This document shows, in pieces, positions 11,701 to 20,013 of a DNA stretch of 20,013 nt. The stretch covers positions 1-20,013 of the forward strand of contig CAVFGN010000038.1 of the NCBI GenBank assembly GCA_963621965.1, written 5' to 3'. The notes under the pieces are model-generated. The model had not been told where the DNA came from, did not search any database, and was given only the letters and a program-made list of their open reading frames with translations. The first letter of the stretch is position 1. The number at the start of each line of letters is the position of its first letter. Origin of the DNA: JAEELC01 sp963621965 (GTDB taxonomy: Bacteria > Bacillota_I > Bacilli_A > Acholeplasmatales > Anaeroplasmataceae). Position numbers and translations under genes: made by a program.

Positions 11701-13634
11701 GAAAAAGTGAAGGTGGTGATATATTTATAAATACTTCAAATGTATTGCCTGAAAATCCTTTAGTTATTTCTGATACATTTGGAAGCCAATGGTAGGAATC
11801 TATTATCAAAACATCTAAAGGAATATACGGTGTAGATACATTTGCTAAGAAAATTTGGCGTACTACAGGAAGAGATATAGAATGTATTTCTGATTTTAAA
11901 ATACAAGGATTCTTAAATAGAAATATAACTTTAACTGAAAGAGAAACTGAGCCTATAATAGGTATTAGAAATGTAAAAACACATTATAATGCATTTAAGC
12001 ATGATGTAATGTTTACATTTTATGACAATCTATATGATTATGAAGAAAAGGTTTGGAACCTTTGCTGGAATGAGTTATTAAATAATGGGCAAGGTGCTTT
12101 TATTACTTTTTATTCATGGGTTCCTAGTTTTTCTGAGAATATATATAATTCTTATTTTAGTTTTGATAGAAATACTTCTAAATAGATTGCTAAACTAGGA
12201 ATAAGCAATGGGTCTTTTGATGGTGGTAATATTATATTAAAAAATAATATTATTGATGGTGATGATTGGAGTACAGAATTAGATATAGCAGATAACCTTA
12301 AACCGAAAGAAGGAGAATATTCTATATCATTTAAATTTGCACATGATAATTTTAAAAACTATAAATTATTTAAAATAGAAACAGATGAAAATGGTACATC
12401 ATGGCTAAAATTAGATTTAACTAATGCAGATGCCACCTATGAAAAAATTAAATCTGAATTATATGAATTAAATACTGATGGTTCTATTAAATTAGATGAA
12501 GAAACAGGTAGAAGAATTTAGGCATCTAATCCTAAAAATACAGATAAGATAGTTCGTCTTTTAAACATTGAAGCTGAAGTAAATATTAAAGATACCACCA
12601 ATACTGATTATAAACAGTAGTTTAATAATAATAAATATATTAATGCTGGTGAATATAAAGCTGTCGTTGCTGTAATTCCTTAGTATAATTTACAGTTTCT
12701 AACTACAGATTTCTGGAAACACGGACAAGCTAATACAATAGATATTGCAGATGAAATTTTACCAACTAACTGGTATGGTAAATAGCATCCTTTTGAATTT
12801 GAATTTGTAGTTGCAGATAATCAACAAGCACATAAAATATTTAATAACTTAGAGATTATTAGTAACAGTGCTGAACCAGAATCATTTCATTATGAAATAG
12901 TTGGTGATTGCTATAATTTTGCAAAGGATAAAAAGAACATGTACATAAGATAGGAAGCTACTAAGGAATTATATTAGTATAATGGTAGTGATATTAGCTA
13001 TGACCACGATTACAGTAACTTGTAGTCTTATCATAGACCTTTATCCAATACCCCTAATTTATATGATAAATCTACTATTATGCCTTTATATTATAATAGA
13101 AATAAATCAGTAAATGATATTGAAGATTATTACCACTTAAAAGATGGTAAAAATAAAGATTTTTCAGCAATGTCTGGTGCAGAAATAGTAAAAAATGATT
13201 CTTTATAGGAATATCATATATGGAATCATGCTAAAGCTATCAATCTATAGGATGGTGGTAGGCTACGTGGAAATATGTAGTATAAAGAGGATAAATGGTA
13301 TGTTCAGGTAAATCCTATAAATATAGTTTAGCAAAATGAGCCAGCTTGGAATAGTAAAGATGACTTTGGAGGTAACCTAGAAAATATAGATGTAAATAAA
13401 ATTCCTATAGAAATAAATTAGAACCCTATTCCTAATAAAGTTTTAGAAAAAGGTTCCTTAGAAATTCCTTCTAATTTGGCAGATAGGGCTATAGTTCAAT
13501 GGAAATGGGAAGATTCTCAAATCTAGGAAGTTAAACCTAAAGATAAATGGATAAAAATTAGAATAAGATATTCGGGTAAAAAACTTGCAGTAATCACAGC
13601 TGTAAGAACTTTATATAGTATAAGTTATTCATAA
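8733..13634 (+). CDS. Giant tail structural protein (crAss-like), 1633 aa, heavily TAG-recoded
   Basis: The longest gene of the window. It has about 36 in-frame TAGs and 30 or so CAA/CAG codons, so more than half of its Gln would come from TAG. It starts at ATG 8733 just after the TAATAA of gene 7 and ends at TAA. Codon 3 is TAG, which blocks translation almost at once unless amber is suppressed. The N-terminus is MDQLTPILPVPLIIS. Residues about 205-240 (TLSFKGTFSGGSMPIGNYH, then FYFKYVDADGNESD) look like a fibronectin-like beta domain. The C-terminus (KWIKIRIRYSGKKLAVIT, then AVRTLYSISYS) is a conserved crAss-like ending. The rest is Tyr/Asn/Asp-rich beta sequence, with no enzyme motif I can see. 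It probably forms a large part of the distal tail with gene 7; tail spike or receptor-binding protein is an alternative. Confidence 0.78.
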
Positions 13635-13635
13635 T

Positions 13636-15627
13636 ATGGGATTATTTGATTATTCAAGTTCTCCTCTATCTTCTATAATGCCTTAGTCATCTCCATCTCA
13701 ACTTCCTGATTATGCTAATGCTTTCAAAACGACTTGGCAACCTTAGTTAAATAGTCTTTAGTTTAAAACGGGGTTATCTTTATTGGGATCCAAAAACTAT
13801 ACTAATGTACTTAATGGGAAAATATTAATGAATGATGCTATAAACTAGAATAATAATTCTTAGTTACTTAGCACTTCTTCTACAAATAGTTATGAGAATA
13901 CAACTAATTAGACAATTAACACAGGGCTTTAGACATTAGGATAGATAGGGGAACAAACTGGAGGGACTGCAGGGTAGATAATGCAAGGAGCATCTAAAGT
14001 AGGAACTTCTATAAAAAATTTATCAGATGCTAGTAAAGCTGTTGGAGGTTTTAAAAATCTATCTGGAGTAGGAAAAGCAGGAGGTATTGGAGCTGTGGCG
14101 GGAGCCGCTGCAGATATGATAGGCTCTTTTATGCCTGAGAAAACAGAGTATTCTGGAGATAAGGGTGACATAACCCAAACTATGGATTCCGTTTATGACG
14201 GAATTTCAGATGCAGCTATGTCCTTTGGGCCAGTCGGGATGATGGTTGGTGGAATTATGAAAGGGGGAGCCCTTTTAGGTAAAGGAATGAATGCTTTAGG
14301 AGGTGGTACTGATGCAATGACTACTACAGACGCAATTTTAGGCAGTTCTTTCCTTAATCTAACACCATTAGGATTAGTAAATGGATTTGGAGGTAAAACA
14401 ACAGATACCATTACTAAAGATAATGAAGCGTTTGAATAGGTAGGTTCTTCTTATACAGGAAGTAGTTCCACTATAGATGAAGCTGTTCATAAAAGTGGTA
14501 AAAAATATGGGTTGCTTAGTAGTGGTGCTAGAAAAAAGGCTAATGCAGAAATTGCTGAAGCAAAAAGACAATAGTCTATTATATCTAATATATCTGAAGA
14601 TGTTCAAGATAGAATGGCTTTAAAAACTTCTATGTCTGCAATTAACGGAAATAGAAGAAACTTTTTAATGCAGGGCGGATATGATTAGACTTCTGTTAGA
14701 GTTGGACGGCATGGTATGTCCTTAGAACTTCTACAGAAAGCTAGAAATATTTTAAAGGCGTAGAAAGGTACTAAATTTACAGACCCATTTTAGTAGTACT
14801 TCCGAACACTACCTAAAAACTAGTAGGATACAATAAATTATAGAGTTAAAGATTATTGGGAATTTAATGGAAAGCCTAAAAACTTTGATGAGGCTATAAG
14901 TAAGGGAATGTTTCATAAACTACCTGATGGATGGCATTCACGTTCGATTGCTGAAAACCCTACTACTGGTGAAATAGAATATATGAAATCTGAAAATCAT
15001 CCAACTAGATATATGGAATCTGATTGGTATGAAAAGGGTTTAATATACAATGACGATGGTTCTGTAACGTAGTTAGCTCCTGGAGTTGAAGGTTATGAGG
15101 ACTGGAAAGATTTTACCAACAATTATGAGCTTCAAAAAACTTCCCCCTATTGGAAGTATGTTAGACGGACAACTCCTTAGCATAAAAATGGAGGTTCTAT
15201 AATAAAGTTAGTTAATTATAAAGAACTTCCAGAGTTTTAGAATGGAGGTTCTATAATAGAATTGGTTAAAGAATCTATAATAGAACTCACAAATCCTGAT
15301 ACTATTCCAGAGTTTTAGAATGGAGGTTCTATAAATGTAATTCCAGATGGAGCATTACATGCTAGAAAGCATAATATGGAAGATGCTGATAATTTAACTA
15401 AGAAGGGCATTCCTGTTATAGACAATAAAGGAGAATAGCAAGCAGAAATTGAAAAAGAAGAAATAATATTTCGTTTGGAGGTAACTTAGAAATTAGAAGA
15501 ACTAGAAAAGAAATATTATGATGAAGAATCTTCTTAGAAAGAAAAAGATGAATATGCTTTGGAAGCAGGAAAATTAATTACAGAAGAATTATTACATAAT
15601 ACTAAAGACAATGCGGGATTATTATAA
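13636..15627 (+). CDS. Virion protein with Gly-rich hydrophobic segment, NGGS repeats and C-terminal coiled coil; TAG-recoded
   Basis: A 663-aa protein with about 24 TAGs against about 11 CAA/CAG, including nine TAGs in the first 114 codons. It starts one base after the preceding TAA. The N-terminus is Ser/Asn/Gln-rich. From about residue 135 to 255 it is Gly/Ala/Met-rich and hydrophobic (GAVAGAAADMIGSFM, then GMMVGGIMKGGALLGKGM), like phage proteins ejected into or across the membrane. Residues 517-566 hold three NGGSI units; two are preceded by PEF and encoded by an identical 30-nt repeat. The C-terminal block (NVIPDGALHARKHNM, KKGIPVIDNKGEQQAEIEKEE, then charged helix) is a motif set I remember from crAss-like virion proteins. 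It is probably an internal or ejected protein. The function is inferred; the ORF is certain under the TAG code. Confidence 0.78.
15187..15334 (+). repeat. Intragenic direct repeats encoding NGGSI units
   Basis: Two 30-nt copies appear identical, at 15227-15256 and 15305-15334, each encoding PEFQNGGSI with a TAG for the Gln. A related partial copy starts at 15187 (AATGGAGGTTCTATAATA). The first two copies continue similarly downstream (AAAGTTAGTTA against GAATTGGTTA). Spacing between the GG pairs is 18 and 26 residues. The identity at DNA level suggests recent internal duplication. Confidence 0.85.
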
Positions 15628-16486
15628 TACAAAAATATATAGTAAAGTACCAAAATACTAGCTGGGTAAAGTTATTCAACTTTTAGAAAAAACTGCAGCA
15701 AGCAAAGGTCATACTGTTTATAAGTATTTAGGCTATTTAAAGAATTTAGCTGGTAAGGATAATAAAGAATTAATAGAAGGAATAGATAAATATAGAAATC
15801 TTTTGGTAAGAGGCATTAAGTATGATAAAAATAAAAAGGTAACAGAAGGAACCAATAAAGAATTATTTGATGCTTTACAAAAAATTGCACAAGGTCATCG
15901 TAAAACATCCATATATCAAAGTCGTAAAAAAGCTTTTTGGGATAACATGAATAAAGTAAAAGAAATTACTGCAAAGACTGAAAAAGCTTAGATGAAACCT
16001 ACTACTGAAACTCCTAAACCAGAAAATACAATTAGAGAAGCCGTAGCAAATGCTACTAGTGCTGTTCAAGGAAGATATGCTAAAATGAAATAGGCAATGA
16101 AAAATCACCCTTGGATTACAGGTGCTGCTTTACTAGGTTTAACTAATGGCACCACCCGAAATGCTATTGGAACAGGTTTGCAATATTATTTAACTCCTTA
16201 TAGTTAGTGGGGATCAATCGGATAGCCTACTTAGAATACTACTTAGCAACTTAGATTAAATGATGGTTCTGTAGTTCCTGTTACTATGGGAGAAGACGGA
16301 GTATTAAAAATAGCTCAACCCTCTCAAGAAACAGGAGTAGATCCAACTGATGCTGCAATTGCACAAACTATTGCTGAAGCTAATACTCCAGAATCTATTC
16401 CAGAAACTGATTCAGATTCTGTTGGTGGCTATACTACTAATGAAGATTTTAATGACCTTTTTGAAAGTGATGCATGGGATTAGTAA
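15611..16486 (+). CDS. Helical virion-region protein with acidic C-terminus, TAG-recoded
   Basis: A 291-aa protein with eight in-frame TAGs. The chosen ATG at 15611 overlaps the end of gene 9 by 17 nt; upstream of it this frame belongs to gene 9, and the next Met is far inside. Residues 1-130 are basic and helical (VIQLLEKTAASKGHTVYKYL, then many Lys). Around residues 160-195 is one moderately hydrophobic segment (HPWITGAALLGLTNGTTRNAI). The last 60 residues are strongly acidic and Thr/Glu-rich (ETGVDPTDAAIAQ, FNDLFESDAWD). The penultimate codon is TAG followed at once by TAA, so the end is nearly the same under either code. I do not recognise a family. The basic-to-acidic layout and location between two virion-type genes suggest an internal or scaffold-like protein. 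Confidence 0.68.
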
Positions 16487-17052
16487 AAATAGGTAATAAA
16501 GAATATAAAGTAAAAGAAGCTAAAACTGATCAAGAAAAGATAAAAGGTCTTTAGGGGGTAGAAAAACTTCCGAAAGATGAAGGAATGTTATTTTACTTTA
16601 ACCCAGACGAAAAAATCTCTATGTGGATGAAAGATACCAAAATACCTCTTGATATTATATTTATAAATGAGGAGCAAGAAGTTACAAAAGTTTATCATGG
16701 AAAACCAAATGATGAAACTTTAGTATCTTCTCCTGAAACTGCTTATGTTTTAGAGGTAAATTAGGAATCTGGAATAAAAGTAGGGGATGAGTTAGATATT
16801 GACGATAACTCAGATCCAGTTATGAAAGTTTTAGCTCCAGATGGTAGTACCTAGATGGAATTGTGGGGAGGAGAGAGGATTGTTAGCCGTAGGGAAACCA
16901 AAATCCTTATAAAGAAGGCTAAGGCTGCTGAATCAGTTAAAGACACCCCACAATTTGAAAATAAATGTAGATCTCTTGGAAAGTATATGTTTAAAGTAAT
17001 TAAAGGTTAGGATACTAGACCTGCAGAGTATGTTGAGAATAAAAATTCTTAA
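16474..17052 (+). CDS. DUF192-domain protein fused to a second conserved module, TAG-recoded
   Basis: A 192-aa protein with four in-frame TAGs. It starts at ATG 16474, 13 nt inside the end of gene 10 in another frame. Residues 5-107 show the DUF192 (PF02643) pattern: KGLQGVEKLP, EGMLFYF (36-42), WMKDTKIPLDIIFI (51-64), YVLEVN (91-96) and a closing GIKVGDEL. There is no signal peptide, unlike many bacterial DUF192 proteins. Residues 116-192 are a separate module (VMKVLAPDGSTQMEL, GGERIVSRRETKILIKKAKA, RPAEYVEN) that I associate with crAss-like phage proteins. The biochemical function of DUF192 is not established, so none is assigned. Its operon position after virion genes suggests a virion or assembly role. 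The domain call is strong by motif; the fusion follows directly from the single frame. Confidence 0.78.
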
Positions 17053-17131
17053 TATTATTTGATTACTTTGAATATTAAAAAATATACTATATATTTACTC
17101 ACAATATCGTTCAACTTAATTATATATAATT
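17053..17131 (+). promoter_or_regulatory. Candidate promoter/leader region of the small Gln-rich gene
   Basis: This 79-nt gap is the longest intergenic stretch in the window and precedes a short gene that has its own terminator. It is extremely AT-rich. A TTTG near 17065-17075 lies about 20 nt before TATATATTTA, loosely like the Bacteroidetes -33 TTG and -7 TAnnTTTG pattern, but a perfect match is not seen. A 16-nt perfect palindrome ends at the start codon. No Shine-Dalgarno is visible. Confidence 0.35.
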
Positions 17132-17132
17132 A
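17117..17132. repeat. Perfect 16-nt palindrome abutting the start codon
   Basis: TAATTATATATAATTA is its own reverse complement, and its last base is the A of the ATG at 17132. It could be an operator or a weak AU hairpin around the start. It could also be chance in such AT-rich DNA. Confidence 0.4.
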
Positions 17133-17470
17133 TGAAAATTACTTATAAAAACGCAGTAAAACAGACTAAGAAGTTCCAACAAGGTGGCCCAGTTGATGCT
17201 CCTGCTGATGGAGCAGAAGCTCCCATGCCACAAGAAGAAGCTCCTGCTGAAGAAGCTCCTGCTGAAGGTGACGGAGAAGATCCAATGATGCAATTAGCAC
17301 AAATTTTTGCACAAGGTTTACAGAATCAAGATTGTCAAGCTCTTGCACAAGGTGCTCAAATGTTTTTACAACTCATAGAGCAGTCGCAAGGTGGAGGTCA
17401 ACCTCAAGAACCGCAAGGAGAGCCAGTTTTCCGTAAAGGTGGGATCCTTGCTTATAGAATTAAGAATTAA
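17132..17470 (+). CDS. Small Gln/Ala/Pro/Glu-rich virion-type protein, TAG-free
   Basis: A 112-aa ORF intact under the standard code. The N-terminus (MKITYKNAVKQTKKFQQGG) is basic and ends in an FQQGG motif at residues 15-19. Residues 20-50 are acidic, Ala/Pro-rich and include a duplicated EEAPA encoded by two identical 15-nt units (17234-17248, 17249-17263). Residues 53-88 form a Gln-rich amphipathic helix. The C-terminus has FRKGGILAY at residues 100-108. All 18 or so Gln codons are CAA/CAG, whereas neighbours use TAG for about half or more. It has its own gap upstream and a strong terminator downstream, so it may be a separate, abundant transcript. I do not know its function; motif sharing with genes 9 and 13 suggests a virion component or a partner of them. 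Confidence 0.75.
   Translation: MKITYKNAVKQTKKFQQGGPVDAPADGAEAPMPQEEAPAEEAPAEGDGEDPMMQLAQIFAQGLQNQDCQALAQGAQMFLQLIEQSQGGGQPQEPQGEPVFRKGGILAYRIKN
17234..17263 (+). repeat. Two identical 15-nt tandem units encoding EEAPA
   Basis: GAAGAAGCTCCTGCT is repeated exactly in tandem inside gene 12, giving EEAPAEEAPA in the acidic low-complexity part. Confidence 0.85.
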
Positions 17471-17487
17471 TATTTTTAATACTCATT

Positions 17488-17527
17488 AAGAGGAAGTGGA
17501 GATAATCAACTCCTCTTCCTCTTTTTT
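17488..17527 (+). terminator. Rho-independent terminator after the small Gln-rich gene
   Basis: The arms AAGAGGAAGTGGAG (17488-17501) and CTCCTCTTCCTCTT (17510-17523) pair over 14 positions with one T-T mismatch and an 8-nt loop. A T-tract runs to 17527. The ATG of the next, TAG-rich gene is 10 nt beyond the T-tract, the same arrangement as at 3047-3088. Confidence 0.87.
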
Positions 17528-17537
17528 ATTTTATAAT

Positions 17538-20013
17538 ATGTCATTTGCTTAGAAATTTCAACAAGGAGGTATAACTCCTACATTATATAGCTTTTATGGA
17601 AAGCAATATGATTATAATGATTTAGCATAGGCTGCTGATTAGGGGCTAAATGAATACTTAGCTACTCTAAAAAGAGGGGAAAAAGACTCTGATGATTTTA
17701 GAACTGCTTACTCTAACATTATGTCAGGAATCAAGGATGGATCCATTACCTTTGACAATGGTCAATTCCATGATTCAAAAGGAAGATATACTAATTCTGA
17801 TAAGAAAAACAGAGATTATTATGGTTTAATGGCTAATTACATTTACGGGAAAATGAGGCAATCAGGTTTGTATAAAAAACCAGAAGAAACCCCTTGGGAT
17901 GCATCTACAAATGTAAAAAAAGCTTTAATGCAAGAATTATATAATTCTGATACTCCAAATTTACAAGATTTTCTAGATTTAGATGCTCAAAAAGATGGAG
18001 TTAGAGCTATTACAAATCGGTCTGCAAGATTAGCAAATGCATTTCAATCTCTAGCAGATAATTGGGATAGTCGATTTAGCGGATATTCTGATAATGATAG
18101 AAATAAATATAGACAATTATTAGGAGAAGCTGCCACTGCTTTAAGAGATGGTACTATTAACCCAGGGGATTATCTAGCATTAAGTAGAGCTGTTGGAGGA
18201 GTTGATTTTAGAGAAATGCTAGCGACAGGAACTCCTGTTAGTACTCCTGTTAGTACTCCTACTAATACTCCTACTTCTACTACACATATACCAACTTCTA
18301 ATTATAAACTAAAAAGTGCATCTTTAAATACAGAAAATTATAGTGCATAGGACATTAGCTATATGACAAATTTAATGTCTAAAATAAAAAGTACTCAAGG
18401 TTTAGTTAATATACTTAGAAATAGTTTTTATAATAAAAATTATAGATTTGCAAGAGATCCCAGAGTTTATGCTATCTTTAAAACTAATAAAATTAGTAGT
18501 AAAGCTGGAGTAACTGCAACTTTAAATGCTTTATATGCTAGGGGAGCTTTAAAACCTGCAGATCCAAACAATCCTAATTTAATGTATATTCCTGGACTTA
18601 GAACTAAACGAGGTACTGCTTGGGTTTGGGATAGATCCACAAATCAAATAGCTGAATTGTAGAATGAAAATATTCCTTATCTTAAAGCTAAATTAGCACA
18701 AGTAACTTCTCATAAGCAAGGTGGAATTTTATATGCTAATTCAGGAGCAAAAGTTCCAGATTGGCGTGATAGTTTCACTTCTTTTGACCCAAGTAAATAT
18801 ACTTATGAATGGGGTGATTAGGCTTATGGTATGGATAGTGAAGGAAATTTCTTGGACACTTCATTTGGAACTACTGGAGCTGGATATAATCAAAATCGTT
18901 ATACTACTGACTCTAATTATAGAGATTTCTCGCAAACAGGACGTGATGCAGCCCTTGCAATTGAAAATTCTAATAATTATAAAGCACAAACTGATAAAAT
19001 ATTATCAGATTATGATGTTTATAATAACGCAGCAGATAAAAGTAAGTTTAATGAAAAAAATAATTTATTTTTAAGATATTCTAAATGGTATGATTCCTAG
19101 TAGTCTAATGCTGCTAATAGATTTTGGAATTAGGATAAATTAAATACATCTTGGAGTTCTAAAGGTAATAATTATTATGGAAGTCCTACAAATTCATTTA
19201 ACGATGTAAAAGAACGTATTCGAAATTTAAGAAATGATTAGATGATCTCTATAGGACATAATAATTTTAAAGCTACTGGTAAACGCTATTTTTATATTGA
19301 TAAGAATGGTAATAAATAGTGGGTAGATCCAGAAGTAGCAAAAAATTATAAAATAAAAGAAGGAGATCCTACTCCCACTCAAGATGGCTTTACAACTTGG
19401 AGTGATTACGAATTAATAGGAGCTAAAGATACTCCTGCAAGTACAGGAATTACAGGAACTACAGGAAATCCAGAAAGCACAGAAAGTTCTAAAATTAATC
19501 CTACATAGCAACCACAAAAACAACCTAGCTGGTGGGAACAAAATAAACAAGAAATTATGGATAATGTTCTTCCACTAGGAGCAGAAGCTTCACGTTTAGC
19601 ATTATCTTTAAGAACAAACAAGAAAATAGCCGATGTATAGAAAAAAGCTATTAATCCTGTTTTAAAAAGTACTTATGAATTATATTCCCCTGTAACAGGT
19701 GCATTCAGTGAAATGCAACTCAGAAATAGGCAAGCGGCTGACGTTAGAAGACAAACAGCTTAGCCATATACATCTGATGCATCTCTAAATGCTGCAAGAT
19801 AGTTAGAAGCTAATAGACAAGCAACTGACTTAGAATATCAAGGATTCCTTGCTGATGATAAAGAGATTCAAAGAACTAAACAAGAAGCACTTAAAAGACA
19901 AGAGGATAATATAGCTAGAAGAACTGATGTAGCTAACTTTAATAGAGCCTCTATTAACCAAGCCAATAGAGAAAAAGCTGATATTGAAGCACAAAGACTT
20001 AATGCTAATCATC
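17538..20013 (+). CDS. Large Gln-rich virion/cargo-type protein, TAG-recoded, cut by the window end
   Basis: 825 complete codons are visible with about 15 TAGs; the gene runs off the window. The start MSFAQKFQQGG has TAG as codon 5. Residues 1-230 are mixed helical. Residues 232-247 are a TPVS/TPTN linker built from four 12-nt units. A second GG motif (HKQGGILYANSG) lies at about residues 392-403. Residues about 670-690 are another low-complexity Gly/Thr/Pro linker. From about residue 690 the sequence becomes a long charged, Gln/Arg-rich helix (ADVRRQTAQP, ARQLEANRQATDLEYQGFLA, NIARRTDVANFNRASINQAN). This matches the conserved C-terminal part of a large crAss-like structural protein as I remember it. 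An internal, ejected or tail protein is likely; the rest of the gene is needed to decide. Confidence 0.76.
18231..18278 (+). repeat. Four 12-nt tandem units encoding a Thr-Pro linker
   Basis: ACTCCTGTTAGT occurs twice in tandem, then ACTCCTACTAAT and ACTCCTACTTCT. The units encode TPVS, TPVS, TPTN and TPTS, a flexible interdomain linker at residues 232-247 of gene 13. Confidence 0.85.

Noticed and set aside
10896..11809. Two minus-strand ORFs of about 70 codons
   Set aside because: They are antisense to the 1633-aa tail gene, whose frame is continuous through both.
13929..14607. Three minus-strand ORFs
   Set aside because: They are antisense shadows of the Gly/Ala-rich part of gene 9. The Pro-rich composition is what the reverse strand of Gly codons gives.
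15875..16108. Minus-strand ORF, Phe/Ser-rich
   Set aside because: It is a shadow of the Lys/Glu-rich helix region of gene 10.
815..17052. Many broken genes or pseudogenes because of internal TAG stops
   Set aside because: The interruptions are always TAG and never TAA or TGA, the frame stays constant, and the full lengths match crAss-like late proteins. Recoding explains all of them.
18721..19074. Plus-strand ORF in another frame, Ile/Leu-rich
   Set aside because: It overlaps the continuous frame of gene 13, and its hydrophobic composition is a frame-shift artefact of AT-rich DNA.
19406..20012. Two minus-strand ORFs near the window end
   Set aside because: They are antisense to the conserved C-terminal helical part of gene 13.
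1..20013. Lak-type megaphage origin, which also uses TAG as Gln
   Set aside because: The gene order and motifs (muzzle N-terminus, ring proteins, GALHAR block) resemble crAss-like podoviruses rather than a contractile-tailed megaphage. No sheath or baseplate genes are seen.
1..20013. TGA also reassigned
   Set aside because: Genes 4 and 6 end at TGA in ATGA overlaps with the next start, and I met no internal in-frame TGA.
1..20013. CRISPR array, tRNA or insertion sequence
   Set aside because: The only repeats are short coding repeats, no cloverleaf was seen, and no transposase motifs occur.

Overview
The window looks like the late (virion-structure) region of a crAss-like phage (order Crassvirales) that reads the amber codon TAG as a sense codon, most likely glutamine. 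The host is probably a gut Bacteroidales bacterium; that is an inference from phage type, low G+C (roughly 30% by eye) and AT-rich leaders without a clear Shine-Dalgarno. All supported genes are on the + strand. Under the standard code most of the window breaks into short fragments. If TAG is read through, 13 long ORFs cover almost everything, with gaps or overlaps of only a few bases. None of the 12 visible stops is TAG: ten are TAA and two are TGA. I counted about 130 in-frame TAGs by hand in ten genes. Many sit next to CAA/CAG or inside Gln-rich stretches.

Layout. (1) 3-794: 3' part of a virion-locus gene, TAG-free. (2) 815-2077: tail-barrel/ring-type protein. (3) 2092-3027: TAG-free 311-aa structural protein, followed by a strong terminator. 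(4-6) 3088-5476: three tail-associated proteins linked by ATGA/TAATG overlaps. (7) 5473-8727 (1084 aa) and (8) 8733-13634 (1633 aa): two giant beta-rich tail or 'muzzle'-type proteins. (9-11) 13636-17052: a 663-aa virion protein with a repeated NGGS motif, a 291-aa helical protein with an acidic tail, and a 192-aa protein with a DUF192 domain fused to a second module. (12) 17132-17470: small TAG-free Gln/Ala/Pro-rich protein in its own unit, again followed by a strong terminator. (13) 17538 to the window end: N-terminal 825 residues of a large Gln-rich virion or cargo-type protein.

How the genes may work together. Genes 2-8 fit the short tail (rings, barrel, muzzle). Genes 9-13 fit proteins carried in the virion or ejected. 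Three TAG-free genes (1, 3, 12) stand among TAG-rich ones. Two of them are followed by a hairpin terminator whose T-tract ends about 10 nt before the ATG of a TAG-rich gene. This suggests layered control by termination/readthrough and by the code switch. A short motif, roughly (F/K)-(Q/R)-x-G-G-(I/S/P), recurs in genes 9, 12 and 13 and may be a shared processing or packaging signal.

Family assignments rest on remembered resemblance to crAss-like proteins, not on a search. No tRNA, CRISPR array, insertion sequence or integrase was seen, and no stretch over 300 bases lacks a gene.
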